From assembly GCF_024586915.1 (NCBI RefSeq), contig NZ_JANBVS010000009.1, positions 1 through 64,000 on the forward strand: a DNA stretch of 64,000 bases, given 5' to 3'. The notes under the pieces were generated by a model. It was not told the origin of the DNA. It ran no database searches and saw only the letters and a program-made list of their open reading frames with translations. Of the stretch, positions 1 through 9,082 are shown one piece after another. Source of the stretch: Bradyrhizobium sp. SRS-191 (GTDB lineage: Bacteria; Pseudomonadota; Alphaproteobacteria; Rhizobiales; Xanthobacteraceae). Numbering within the stretch: position 1 is the stretch's first letter; each line of letters opens with the position of its first letter. Made by a program: the position numbers and the translations under genes.

Positions 1-1
1 A

Positions 2-38
2 CCCTCTCCCCGTGAAGAACGGGGAGAGGGAGCGCAGC
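2..38. repeat. right end of a dispersed composite palindromic repeat
   Basis: A perfect 12-bp inverted repeat (CCCTCTCCCCGT at 2-13, ACGGGGAGAGGG at 19-30, 5-nt loop) is followed by AGCGCAGCGC. The same right-hand end closes the full copies at 5179-5347 and 53260-53448, so this is probably the edge of a third copy whose remainder lies left of the window. Confidence 0.7.
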
Positions 39-107
39 GCCCGAGATGCGGCTGATGCAATGCGATCGATCTACAGTCGAACTAACATTAGTCCTTCGAA
101 TTGACTC

Positions 108-836
108 TCAGTCCTTCGCTCTCGCTTCGTCGGCGAGCCGCATGAGCATCTTGCGCAATCCTCCCGGCGTGGTGACGCGCTCCGGAAAATCGAGTCGCAA
201 CGTCTTGCCGTCGGCCATCAGATCGAGCCCGTCGGGATCGCAGCCGCTGCATCGCCACTCCGCCGGCCCGGCACCGAGCAGCTTCGTCGCGTAGAGACCG
301 AGCGCGTCGCGATGATCTTCGTTCATGTGTTCGATGTCGCCCTGCTCGGCCGAGAGCAGCTCGGAGGCGTCGGAGATGTCGGTCAGAAACTGCTCGGGCT
401 TGAGATCGACGATGCGACCGAATCCTGCGACGAGATGCGCGCCTGCCGGACGAATGACGAAGAACGAGAAGTCGGCAAAATCGGCATAGTCGCTCGCCGA
501 CGGATGCGCATTGAGATACCGGCGACGCAAGCTCTCCCTGTTCTCATCAGTTGCTTGTTCGGCCCTGCCTGACAGCATGATCCGAGCACCTTCGAGCGGA
601 TCGCCCGGCGCGCGTTCATCGAGCATCAGCGACACGCGCGAATCGGCGAGAACGTTTTTCGTATGCACTGCTAATCGCGAGATCAGGATGATCGGCGCAC
701 CGTCAAAGGCCGTCGCGACGTTGACGAGGGAACAGTAGGGATCGCCCGAACCCGTCATCAGCGTCGCGAGCGCGCCTTGCCGGCTTCGTCGCAGCAGGGA
801 CGCGGTCACGCGGTTAGGGTTAAAGCTCGCAGACAT
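108..836 (-). CDS. HugZ/HutZ-like heme-utilisation protein (PNPOx-like fold plus DUF2470)
   Basis: The 242-residue protein has an N-terminal split-barrel flavin/heme-binding domain of the pyridoxamine-phosphate-oxidase type (about residues 8-150) and a C-terminal DUF2470-type domain with the motif HMNEDH, as seen in HugZ/HutZ heme-degrading proteins and their plant relatives. By family it would be cytoplasmic and act in heme breakdown or heme/FMN binding; enzymatic activity is not shown by the sequence. I chose the ATG at 834-836 because GAGGGA lies six bases upstream. An in-frame ATG at 852-854 would add six residues. The gene stands alone and is transcribed away from chvI. Confidence 0.75.
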   Translation of the reverse strand: MSASFNPNRVTASLLRRSRQGALATLMTGSGDPYCSLVNVATAFDGAPIILISRLAVHTKNVLADSRVSLMLDERAPGDPLEGARIMLSGRAEQATDENRESLRRRYLNAHPSASDYADFADFSFFVIRPAGAHLVAGFGRIVDLKPEQFLTDISDASELLSAEQGDIEHMNEDHRDALGLYATKLLGAGPAEWRCSGCDPDGLDLMADGKTLRLDFPERVTTPGGLRKMLMRLADEARAKD

Positions 837-1053
837 CGTCTTTCCCTCGTCCATCCGGTTGCAATGAAGGCCTTTTTTCGGCTAAACGGGCCACAAACCT
901 GGGCACGACACAAGACTTTGCCATGGTATTTGTGGAACTCGGTCACACTTCAGCCCAGCTTGCATTGCTCGTTGACCATGTTCGAAGCCCAAATACGCGG
1001 CCCTTATCTTGATTCTCGAAGTCTCGGCGTAACCAGACTCTGAAAGCAGGCTC

Positions 1054-1755
1054 ATGCCCACAATCGCCTTGGTCGATGACGACCGTAACATTCTGACATC
1101 CGTCTCCATCGCGCTAGAGGCCGAGGGTTACCGGATCATGACCTACACCGATGGCGCATCGGCCCTCGACGGCTTCCGGACGAGCCAGCCGGACCTCGCC
1201 ATCCTCGACATCAAGATGCCGCGCATGGACGGCATGGAAACGTTGCGGCGGCTGCGCCAGAAGTCCGACCTGCCGGTGATCTTCCTCACCTCCAAGGACG
1301 AGGAGATCGACGAGCTGTTCGGCCTGAAGATGGGCGCCGACGACTTCATCCGCAAACCGTTCTCACAACGCCTCCTGGTCGAGCGCGTCAAGGCCGTGCT
1401 GCGCCGCTCGCAGCCGAAGGATCCGACGGCGCTGCCGAAGGAGAACGACGCCAAGGCGCTGGATCGCGGCCTGCTGCGCATGGATCCGGAGCGGCACACC
1501 TGCACCTGGAAGAACGAGCCGGTCACCCTGACCGTCACCGAATTCCTGATCCTGCAGGCGCTGGCGCAGCGTCCGGGCGTGGTCAAGAGCCGCAACGCCC
1601 TGATGGACGCGGCCTATGACGACCAGGTCTATGTCGACGACCGCACCATCGACAGCCACATCAAACGGCTGCGCAAGAAGTTCAAGATGGTCGACGAGGA
1701 GTTCGAGATGATCGAGACCCTCTACGGCGTCGGCTATCGCTTCAAGGAAACCTGA
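1054..1755 (+). CDS. chvI: response regulator ChvI (OmpR family)
   Basis: This 233-residue regulator has a receiver domain with acidic pair DDD at 8-10, phospho-acceptor Asp52 (LAILDIKMPRMDG) and the conserved lysine in the FIRKPF motif. A winged-helix DNA-binding domain follows and ends in the family motif TLYGVGYRF. In alphaproteobacteria ChvI is phosphorylated by the membrane kinase ChvG and controls genes for envelope integrity, acid response and exopolysaccharide. The kinase gene follows 226 bases downstream on the same strand, then the regulatory PTS genes, which is the conserved rhizobial order. The start has AAAGCAGG a few bases upstream. Confidence 0.92.
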   Translation: MPTIALVDDDRNILTSVSIALEAEGYRIMTYTDGASALDGFRTSQPDLAILDIKMPRMDGMETLRRLRQKSDLPVIFLTSKDEEIDELFGLKMGADDFIRKPFSQRLLVERVKAVLRRSQPKDPTALPKENDAKALDRGLLRMDPERHTCTWKNEPVTLTVTEFLILQALAQRPGVVKSRNALMDAAYDDQVYVDDRTIDSHIKRLRKKFKMVDEEFEMIETLYGVGYRFKET

Positions 1756-1768
1756 AGCATTGCTAGAA

Positions 1769-1801
1769 GCGACGTCATGCGAAATTGCGCGCTGACGTCG
1801 C
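1769..1801 (+). other. 9-bp inverted repeat between chvI and chvG
   Basis: GCGACGTCA (1769-1777) and TGACGTCGC (1793-1801) are perfect inverted copies separated by 15 bases, 14 bases after the chvI stop. There is no T-run, so it may attenuate transcription or stabilise the mRNA rather than terminate it. Confidence 0.4.
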
Positions 1802-1981
1802 GGCCTGGATTGGATAGACTACGCCTGCGCGGTTATTGGAGCGCAGATGCCGGAACGGGGCCATTGTTGCGGCGAATTGGTGCGGCAAGTTGAAGGTTGA
1901 GGTCTCGCGCGAGACCGCCGCACGGCCCTTGCCGAACCTTGCAAACCGAACCTTGCAAAATCCGGAATCGGAGCACTCACA

Positions 1982-3790
1982 TTGCTCGATCGCACGCAGT
2001 CTGACCAAGCCTTGAACGCCGACGATTCTGCGGCGTTGACTGCCGCCGAGATGGCCGACGAGACCCCGCAGGTCTCCGGCTGGCAACGTCCGGTGAGCTG
2101 GCTGCGCCGCGCCGGACAGTTCCTGTTCGCGCTGTCGTTTTCGAGCCTGACCCGGCGCATCGTCTCGCTGAACATCGCCGGCCTACTCGCTCTGGTTGCG
2201 AGCATTCTGTATCTCTCGCAGTTCCGCGCGGGCCTGATCGATGCGCGCGCGCAGAGTCTCCTGGTCCAGGCCGAAATCATCGCCGGCGCCATCGCGGCCT
2301 CCGCGACGGTGCAGACCAACACCATCACGATCGATCCCGAGCGGCTGCTCGATCTCAAGCCGGGCGAGAGCTACGGCGCGCCGGACGAATATTCGCCGCT
2401 CGACTTCCCGATCAACCCCGAGCGCGTCGCGCCGGTGCTGCGCACGCTGATCTCGCCGACCAAGACGCGGGCGCGGATCTACGATCCGAACGGCGGGCTC
2501 CTGCTCGACAGCCGCAACCTCGAGAACGTGCTGCGCTTCGACCTGCCGCCGCCGTCGAGCGAGAAGCCGGGATTCGTCGAGCGCGCGCTGATTTCGGTGC
2601 GCACCTGGCTCAATCGCGGCGACCTGCCGCTGTACCGCGAATACGGCCCGGAGAACGGCAACGGCTACGAGGAGGTGGCCGACGCGCTGAAGGGCCAGAA
2701 GCGCAGCATGGTGCGCGTCAACTCGCGCGGCGAGGTCATCGTCTCGGTGGCGGTGTCGGTGCAGCGCTCGCGCACCATCCACGGCGCGCTGATGCTGTCG
2801 ACACAGGGCGACGACATCGACCAGATGGTCACCGCCGAGCGTCTCGCGATTCTGAAGGTCGGCGGCGTCGCCTCCGCCGTCATGATCGTGCTGTCGCTGC
2901 TGCTCGCCAGCACCATCGCAGGTCCGGTGCGAAGGCTCGCCGACAGCGCCGAGCGCGTCCGCCGCCGCATCAAGACCCGCGTCGAGATCCCCGACTTCAC
3001 CCGCCGCCGCGACGAGATCGGCCATCTCTCAGGCGCGCTGCGCGACATGACCGATGCGCTCTATGCCCGGATCGAGGCGATCGAGATGTTCGCCGCCGAC
3101 GTCGCACACGAATTGAAGAACCCGCTGACATCGCTGCGCTCGGCGGTCGAGACGCTGCCGCTGGCGCGCAACGACAACAGCCGCGCCCGCCTGCTTGCCG
3201 TCATCGAGCACGACGTGAAGCGGCTGGACCGGCTGATCTCGGACATTTCCGATGCCAGCCGGCTCGATGCCGAGCTGCAGCGCCAGGACATGACGCTGGT
3301 CGACCTGCGGCGACTCCTGAACACGCTGACCTCGGTCGCCAACGAGACCAAGAAAAACGGCACCGACGTCGCCGTCGAGGTCCGCTTCGAAGGCCGCGGG
3401 GTCAACGACACCTTCTCGGTGCCGGGCCATGATTCGCGGCTCGGCCAGGTGATCTCGAACCTGCTGTCGAATGCGCAGTCGTTCTCGGCCGCCGGCGGCA
3501 AGGTGCGCATCACCTGCCGGCGCGTGCGTTCCGAAATCGAGATCACCGTGGACGATGACGGCCCAGGCATCCGCGAGGACGCCCTGCAGCGCATCTTCGA
3601 GCGCTTCTACACCGACCGGCCGCACCAGGGCTTTGGCCAGAATTCCGGCCTGGGCCTGTCGATCTCCAAGCAGATCATCGACGCCCATGGCGGGCGGATC
3701 TGGGCCGAGAACCGGCCGGGCCCAGTCGATGACGAAGGCCATCCGACCGCGGCCGGCGCGCGCTTCATCGTCCGGCTTCCGGCGTCGTGA
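1982..3790 (+). CDS. chvG: sensor histidine kinase ChvG/ExoS
   Basis: This 602-residue inner-membrane kinase has a first membrane segment near residues 55-80, a periplasmic sensor region, a second membrane segment near 295-320, HAMP, a HisKA box with phospho-acceptor His376 (DVAHELKNP), and a HATPase domain with N box (SNLLSNAQSF), DDGPGI and GLGLSI motifs. It pairs with ChvI just upstream. The proposed start is a TTG with GGAG eight bases before it; an in-frame ATG at 2051 is an alternative. Its TGA overlaps the GTG start of hprK, implying translational coupling to the PTS genes. Confidence 0.92.
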   Translation: MLDRTQSDQALNADDSAALTAAEMADETPQVSGWQRPVSWLRRAGQFLFALSFSSLTRRIVSLNIAGLLALVASILYLSQFRAGLIDARAQSLLVQAEIIAGAIAASATVQTNTITIDPERLLDLKPGESYGAPDEYSPLDFPINPERVAPVLRTLISPTKTRARIYDPNGGLLLDSRNLENVLRFDLPPPSSEKPGFVERALISVRTWLNRGDLPLYREYGPENGNGYEEVADALKGQKRSMVRVNSRGEVIVSVAVSVQRSRTIHGALMLSTQGDDIDQMVTAERLAILKVGGVASAVMIVLSLLLASTIAGPVRRLADSAERVRRRIKTRVEIPDFTRRRDEIGHLSGALRDMTDALYARIEAIEMFAADVAHELKNPLTSLRSAVETLPLARNDNSRARLLAVIEHDVKRLDRLISDISDASRLDAELQRQDMTLVDLRRLLNTLTSVANETKKNGTDVAVEVRFEGRGVNDTFSVPGHDSRLGQVISNLLSNAQSFSAAGGKVRITCRRVRSEIEITVDDDGPGIREDALQRIFERFYTDRPHQGFGQNSGLGLSISKQIIDAHGGRIWAENRPGPVDDEGHPTAAGARFIVRLPAS

Positions 3791-4239
3791 GCGCCGCCAC
3801 GGCCAGCATCCATGCCTCTGCCGTCAAGGTCGGGACAAAGGCCGTGCTGATCCGCGGCCCCTCAGGCTCCGGAAAATCGCGCCTGGCGTTCGACCTGATT
3901 CTCGCCGGGCGCAGCGGGCAGATCCCGCCGGCCGTTCTGGTGGGTGACGACCGTGTTCATCTCGCCACACGCAGCGGAGAAATATGGGTCAGCCCTGCCC
4001 CGTCGCTGGCCGGCCTGATCGAGATTCGCGGGCTCGGCATCCGCTCCTGCGACCACGTGTCCGGGGCGCCGATTGGTCTCATTGTCGATTTGATGGCCGA
4101 GGATGCGGCGCGGCTGCCGTCCCGCGAGGCGCTGCGTTGGCACGAAAACGGTATTGAATTGCCGCGAATTCCGGTCGGCAGGGGGTACGAGCCCCTGCCG
4201 CTGGTTGTGGCCGCGCTAACCACGACCGAGAGTTCATGA
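3787..4239 (+). CDS. hprK: HPr kinase/phosphorylase, short alphaproteobacterial form
   Basis: The 150-residue protein carries the P-loop GPSGSGKS at residues 24-31 and the nucleotide-binding core of HPr kinase. It lacks the N-terminal domain of the roughly 310-residue Firmicutes enzyme, which is normal for alphaproteobacteria. It would phosphorylate HPr on serine and so link metabolic state to the regulatory PTS. The GTG start overlaps the chvG stop codon (GTGA), so expression is coupled to the two-component system. The EIIA and HPr genes follow on the same strand. Confidence 0.9.
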   Translation: MSAATASIHASAVKVGTKAVLIRGPSGSGKSRLAFDLILAGRSGQIPPAVLVGDDRVHLATRSGEIWVSPAPSLAGLIEIRGLGIRSCDHVSGAPIGLIVDLMAEDAARLPSREALRWHENGIELPRIPVGRGYEPLPLVVAALTTTESS

Positions 4240-4442
4240 CCCGGTAATCTTTCGGCCGATTGTGTGGAGCGAATTGGTAACCATATCACCCCCACTATCG
4301 CGACCCGATAGACCGTCGCCAGCTCCCCGCCCCTACCTCTAAATCCGGGAGAATCGCGAACATGCCCTCTTGCGCGGGGGCTCCGGATGGTCAAAGTGGC
4401 GCGTTCGTGCGGTGCACCCAAGGCGCCCGCGAGGAGTATCCG

Positions 4443-4844
4443 ATGATTGGCCTGGTACTGGTGACCCATGGGCGCCTCGCCGACGAGTTCAGGGCGGCGC
4501 TCGAACACGTCATGGGTCCTCAAAAGCAAATAGAAGCGGTCACGATTGGCGCCGACGATGATTCCGATCTCTGTCGCAGCGACATCATCGAAGCCGTGAA
4601 CCGCGTGGACACCGGCGACGGCGTCGCCATCCTCACCGACATGTTCGGCGGCACGCCGTCGAACCTCGCCATCTCCTGCATGAGCCGGCCCAAGGTCGAA
4701 GTGCTCGCGGGCATCAATCTGCCCATGCTGGTGAAGCTCGCCAAGGTGCGCGAGGAGCGCTCTCTGCCCGACGCCATCGCCATGGCGCAGGAGGCGGGAC
4801 GCAAGTACGTCACCATCGCCAGCCGGGTGCTTGCCGGCAAATGA
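4443..4844 (+). CDS. PTS EIIA component, mannose/fructose family
   Basis: This 133-residue EIIA-Man type protein starts MIGLVLVTHG and has the phosphorylatable His9, followed by the GVAILTDMFGGTPSN signature. No EIIB or EIIC sugar-transport partner is present, so it belongs to a regulatory phospho-relay rather than sugar uptake. The ATG at 4443 is preceded by GAGGAG at close to ideal spacing. The frame extends upstream to 4362, but that part does not resemble the family. Its stop overlaps the start of the HPr gene (ATGA). Confidence 0.9.
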   Translation: MIGLVLVTHGRLADEFRAALEHVMGPQKQIEAVTIGADDDSDLCRSDIIEAVNRVDTGDGVAILTDMFGGTPSNLAISCMSRPKVEVLAGINLPMLVKLAKVREERSLPDAIAMAQEAGRKYVTIASRVLAGK

Positions 4845-5170
4845 GCGACGACGACGCGCCGCAGGACAATATCGCCGGACCGGCCGTGCCTGCCGGCGCG
4901 ATCTCGCGGGAGCTCCTGATCACCAACAAGCGCGGCCTGCATGCGCGGGCATCCGCCAAGTTCGTCCAGATGGTCGAGAAGTTCCAGGCCGAGGTCTGGG
5001 TCACGCGCGGCGGCGAGACCGTCGGCGGCCGCTCGATCATGGGCCTGATGATGCTTGCGGCGGCGCCGGGCACCAAGATCCTGGTGTCGGCGACAGGCCC
5101 CGAGGCCGAAGCCGCGCTGCAGGCGATCACCGACCTGGTGAACGACAAGTTCCACGAAGAAGGGGTGTGA
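4841..5170 (+). CDS. phosphocarrier protein HPr
   Basis: The 109-residue HPr has the active-site motif KRGLHARAS with His34, equivalent to His15 of the classical protein, and Ser65 in GRSIMGLMML, equivalent to the regulatory Ser46 phosphorylated by HPr kinase. A 20-residue extension precedes the canonical domain. It accepts phosphate from EI, which is not in this window, and passes it to EIIA. The gene overlaps the EIIA gene by four bases and is the last gene before a repeat element. Confidence 0.92.
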   Translation: MSDDDAPQDNIAGPAVPAGAISRELLITNKRGLHARASAKFVQMVEKFQAEVWVTRGGETVGGRSIMGLMMLAAAPGTKILVSATGPEAEAALQAITDLVNDKFHEEGV

Positions 5171-5178
5171 GCCTCTTC

Positions 5179-5347
5179 ACCTCTCCCCGCCTGCGGGGGC
5201 GCGAAGAGCTTCGCTCGCGCTGAGAGGTCGGATTGCATCGCCAGATGCAATCCGGGTGAGGGGGTACAGGTCTCACCACATATACTCCCCGCGCGGCTGC
5301 CCCTCACCCCAGCCCTCTCCCCGTAAGAACGGGGCGAGGGAGCGCAC
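5179..5347. repeat. dispersed composite palindromic repeat, copy A
   Basis: Three palindromes stand in fixed order: ACCTCTCCCCGC...GAGAGGT (5179 to about 5228, right arm split by a 23-base insertion that is itself self-complementary), CGGATTGCATC/GATGCAATCCG (5229-5254), and CCCTCTCCCCGT/ACGGGGCGAGGG (5313-5340). The copy at 53260-53448 has the same parts in the opposite orientation. It fills most of the gap between the HPr gene and the next, convergent gene. Confidence 0.75.
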
Positions 5348-5395
5348 CGCCGCTGTCGCTACATCTTGGCGCAAGAGCCGTCGCGCAGACCGCAG

Positions 5396-7000
5396 CTATC
5401 TCCCCGGCCCCTGGATATACACCTTCCAAACGATTGCAGGGCCTGCCAGGCCGTGGAAGAAGCGCTGGGTGGTCATCACGACGGGCTCGGCTTTGGGCGC
5501 TTCCTTGGCCATCCAGGCCTCGCAGGCCGCGATCCGGTTGTCGGTCGTGTCGCAGACGCCGATGAAGCCGTCGCGCTTGAGGTCCTCCAGCGTGCTCAGG
5601 CCGGAGCCCCAGGTCTCCTCCGCCGTATAGGGCACGGTGAACGGCCGCGGATGGTCGGGGCTGTAGAACGTCATCGGCGTGTCCATCTCGGAATAGCCGG
5701 CGACGTGTTTCCAGGGCGAGCCGAATCGGGCGTGCCAGGCCTGGGTCAGCTGCTGCGCGAGTTGCGACCGCGCGCCGTAGCCGGTGACGCCGTTCGGGTT
5801 GGCCGCCATCTCGCGCCGGGCGATCCAGGGCGAGGCGACCAGCGTCAGCAGCGACAGCACCAGCCAGACCGCGGCAAGCCGCGGCAGCATGGTCCGCCGC
5901 AGCCGCAGCGCCGGGATCGAAACCAGCGCCAGCGGCACCAGGAAGAACAGCGAGATGCCCCAATCGGTCTTCATGTAGATCGTGAAAGCGAGGCCGCCGA
6001 GCGGAGGCCCGACCGCGACCACCGCCTGCACCAGCCAGACATTGAGCGCCTGGCTGCGATTCACCCCGGGATTGGGACCGCGCCGCCAATTGTGGAAGGC
6101 GAAGCGCGGCGGCCAGGTGAGCACGAGCGCGGCCAAGGCCACCGGCAAAGCGAGCAGCGCGAGATTGTGCCCGACATAGCCGAGCACGAGCCCGGCGGCG
6201 CGGCCGCGATCCGACAGCGAATAGACGTCTCCGGCATAGGTGAGCGGGACGAAGTCGACCCGCCACAGCCACACCAGGTGTGGAACCATCGCCAGGAACA
6301 TGGTGACGATCGCGACCCACGGCGCCGGCGAGGCCAGGAAGCGCATGCGCTCGGGATGCAGCAGCGCGGCGAGACCGATGGCGCCGATCATGGTCAGCAC
6401 CCAATATTTGGTCATCAGCGCCGCCGCGCCGGCGAGGCCGAGCCAGATGCCGGAGACGGCGCTGCGCTTCTCGAAGGCGTTCAGATACGCCAGCACGACC
6501 AGCGGCAGGGTCAGCAGCTGCACCAGGTCGGCGTTGTACTTGAAGCCCTTGAAATTGAAGATCGGGTACAGCGCCACCATCACGACGACGAAGAACGCCC
6601 GGCGGCGGTCGACCACCTTCAGGCTCGCGAACCAGACGATGACCAGCCCGCTGCCGGCCATCGCCATCGCAAGCGCATAGGTTGCCCAGTCCTTGATCGG
6701 AAACACCGAGAACCACAGCCCGGCGATCCAGCCCGACAGCGGCGGATGCTTGCCATAGCCGAGCAGGAAGCGGCTGCCCCAGGCATAGGCCTCGGCAACG
6801 TCCATATGGACGTCCTGGGCCGCCTTCAGATTGGTCAGGATCGCCGTCCACAGCACCACATGGACGAGAACGAAGCCGATCACGACCCAGAACGAGGTCG
6901 CGGGGTCGGTGGCGCGCGCCACCAGCCATGCGGCCAAACGCTGCGGTCCGAGGCGGTTGCGCGGGCGGACCGCCTGATGCGGCAGAGAGGTACTCGACAT
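5396..7000 (-). CDS. GT39/ArnT-like membrane glycosyltransferase
   Basis: The 534-residue protein is strongly hydrophobic with many predicted membrane spans and a PMT_2-type (dolichyl-phosphate-mannose mannosyltransferase/ArnT) N-terminal half. The acidic motif DVAEAYAWG sits in the first periplasmic loop, where the family keeps its catalytic acid. Members use polyprenyl-phosphate-linked sugars to modify lipid A, glycans or proteins at the outer face of the inner membrane; donor and acceptor cannot be read here. It is transcribed alone, divergent from lepA. Confidence 0.8.
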   Translation of the reverse strand: MSSTSLPHQAVRPRNRLGPQRLAAWLVARATDPATSFWVVIGFVLVHVVLWTAILTNLKAAQDVHMDVAEAYAWGSRFLLGYGKHPPLSGWIAGLWFSVFPIKDWATYALAMAMAGSGLVIVWFASLKVVDRRRAFFVVVMVALYPIFNFKGFKYNADLVQLLTLPLVVLAYLNAFEKRSAVSGIWLGLAGAAALMTKYWVLTMIGAIGLAALLHPERMRFLASPAPWVAIVTMFLAMVPHLVWLWRVDFVPLTYAGDVYSLSDRGRAAGLVLGYVGHNLALLALPVALAALVLTWPPRFAFHNWRRGPNPGVNRSQALNVWLVQAVVAVGPPLGGLAFTIYMKTDWGISLFFLVPLALVSIPALRLRRTMLPRLAAVWLVLSLLTLVASPWIARREMAANPNGVTGYGARSQLAQQLTQAWHARFGSPWKHVAGYSEMDTPMTFYSPDHPRPFTVPYTAEETWGSGLSTLEDLKRDGFIGVCDTTDNRIAACEAWMAKEAPKAEPVVMTTQRFFHGLAGPAIVWKVYIQGPGR

Positions 7001-7116
7001 CCGCCCTCGGTAGCCTGTTTTCGACGCACAGGGAATCAGCTTGGCGTGAAGAAAGGCCCTGGAAATTCAGCAATATGGTTGCTGGTTGGGGGCGTGAGAT
7101 GCTATTTGCGCGGCCC

Positions 7117-8928
7117 ATGACGACCGTCCCCATTCCCAACATTCGCAACTTCTCCATCGTCGCCCATATCGACCATGGAAAGTCCACGCTGGCCGACCGG
7201 CTGATCCAGATGACCGGCGGATTGTCGGACCGCGAGATGGCGGGCAAGGAGCAGGTGCTCGATTCGATGGATATCGAGCGCGAGCGCGGCATCACCATCA
7301 AGGCGCAGACCGTGCGCCTGCAGTACCGCGCCAAGGACGGCAAGGATTACATCTTCAACCTGATGGACACGCCCGGCCACGTCGACTTCGCCTACGAGGT
7401 CTCGCGGTCGCTGGCGGCCTGCGAGGGCTCGCTGCTGGTGGTCGACGCCAGCCAGGGCGTCGAGGCGCAGACGCTCGCCAATGTCTACCAGGCGCTCGAC
7501 AACAACCACGAGATCGTCCCGGTCCTCAACAAGATCGACCTGCCGGCGGCCGAGCCGGACAAGATCAAGCAGCAGATCGAGGACGTCATCGGCATCGACG
7601 CCTCCGACGCGGTGATGATCTCGGCCAAGACCGGCTTGGGGATTCCCGACGTGCTGGAAGCCATCGTCACCCGGCTGCCGCCGCCGAAGGGCGACCGCGA
7701 CGCGACGCTGAAGGCGCTGCTGGTCGACAGCTGGTACGACGTCTATCTCGGCGTCGTCGTGCTCGTGCGCATCGTCGACGGCGTCATGAAGAAGGGCAGC
7801 CGCATCCGCATGATGGGCACCGGCGCGGCCTATGACGTCGAGCGCGTCGGCTTCTTCACGCCGAAGATGACCCAGGTCGACGAGCTCGGTCCCGGCGAGG
7901 TCGGCTTCATCACCGCCGCGATCAAGGAAGTCGCCGACACCCGCGTCGGCGACACCATCACCGACGACCGCAAGCCGGTGTCGGAGATGCTGCCGGGCTT
8001 CAAGCCGGCCATCCCTGTCGTGTTCTGCGGCCTGTTCCCGGTCGACGCCGACGATTTCGAGACGCTGCGCGCGGCGATGGGCAAGCTCCGGCTCAACGAC
8101 GCCAGCTTCTCGTTCGAGATGGAAACCTCAGCCGCGCTCGGCTTCGGCTTCCGCTGCGGCTTCCTCGGCCTGTTGCATCTGGAGATCATCCAGGAGCGGC
8201 TCTCCCGCGAGTTCGATCTCAACCTCATCGCGACGGCACCGAGCGTCATCTACAAGATGAAGCTGACCGACGGCGAGGAGATCGAGATCCACAATCCCGT
8301 GGACATGCCGGACGTGGTCAAGATCGCCGAGATCCAGGAGCCGTGGATCGAGGCCACCATCCTGACCCCGGACGAATATCTCGGCAGCGTGCTCAAGCTC
8401 TGCCAGGACCGCCGCGGCAATCAGAAGGAGCTCACTTATGTGGGCGCCCGCGCGATGGTCAAATACGACCTGCCGCTCAACGAGGTGGTGTTCGACTTCT
8501 ACGACCGGCTGAAGTCGGTCTCCAAGGGCTACGCCTCGTTCGACTATCACCTGACCGACTACAAGCCGGCCGACCTCGTGAAGATGCAGATCCTCGTCAA
8601 CAACGAGCCGGTCGATGCGCTGTCCATGCTGGTGCACCGGACCCGCGCGGAGGGGCGCGGCCGCGCCATGGTCGAGAAGATGAAGGATTTGATCCCGCCG
8701 CACATGTTTCAGATCCCGATCCAGGCGGCGATCGGCGGCAAGGTGATCGCGCGCGAGACGGTGCGGGCGCTGCGCAAGGACGTCACCGCGAAGTGCTACG
8801 GCGGCGACATCACGCGTAAGCGGAAGCTTCTGGAGAAGCAGAAGGAAGGCAAGAAGAAGATGCGGCAGTTCGGCAAGGTCGACATCCCGCAGGAAGCCTT
8901 CATCGCCGCGCTCAAGGTGGACAGCTGA
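7117..8928 (+). CDS. lepA: elongation factor 4 (LepA), back-translocating GTPase
   Basis: The 603-residue translational GTPase shows G1 AHIDHGKST, G3 DTPGH and G4 NKID, then the EF-G-like domains and the LepA-specific C-terminus ending in basic RKRKLLEKQKEGKKKMRQFG. It binds ribosomes and helps remodel stalled or mis-translocated complexes. I chose the ATG at 7117 (MTTVPIPNIRNF) because family members begin there. An ATG at 7099 with a G-rich stretch upstream would add six residues. Confidence 0.96.
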   Translation: MTTVPIPNIRNFSIVAHIDHGKSTLADRLIQMTGGLSDREMAGKEQVLDSMDIERERGITIKAQTVRLQYRAKDGKDYIFNLMDTPGHVDFAYEVSRSLAACEGSLLVVDASQGVEAQTLANVYQALDNNHEIVPVLNKIDLPAAEPDKIKQQIEDVIGIDASDAVMISAKTGLGIPDVLEAIVTRLPPPKGDRDATLKALLVDSWYDVYLGVVVLVRIVDGVMKKGSRIRMMGTGAAYDVERVGFFTPKMTQVDELGPGEVGFITAAIKEVADTRVGDTITDDRKPVSEMLPGFKPAIPVVFCGLFPVDADDFETLRAAMGKLRLNDASFSFEMETSAALGFGFRCGFLGLLHLEIIQERLSREFDLNLIATAPSVIYKMKLTDGEEIEIHNPVDMPDVVKIAEIQEPWIEATILTPDEYLGSVLKLCQDRRGNQKELTYVGARAMVKYDLPLNEVVFDFYDRLKSVSKGYASFDYHLTDYKPADLVKMQILVNNEPVDALSMLVHRTRAEGRGRAMVEKMKDLIPPHMFQIPIQAAIGGKVIARETVRALRKDVTAKCYGGDITRKRKLLEKQKEGKKKMRQFGKVDIPQEAFIAALKVDS

Positions 8929-8933
8929 GGCGC

Positions 8934-8960
8934 GGCGGGGTGGCCCCGCCTCCTCGTTTC
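8934..8960 (+). terminator. likely terminator after lepA
   Basis: A perfect 7-bp GC stem (GGCGGGG at 8934-8940, CCCCGCC at 8944-8950, 3-nt loop) lies six bases after the lepA stop and is followed by TCCTCGTTTC, a weak T-rich tail. Confidence 0.55.
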
Positions 8961-9082
8961 ATCAGCACGATAGGCTGAAGAAAATCCGGATTCCCTCGCG
9001 AAACCAGCACTTCCGCAAAAGTACGGTATCTCTTCCTTAATGGTATTCTGAGACCCTTGCTGCAAAGCAAGGAATGCACAGA

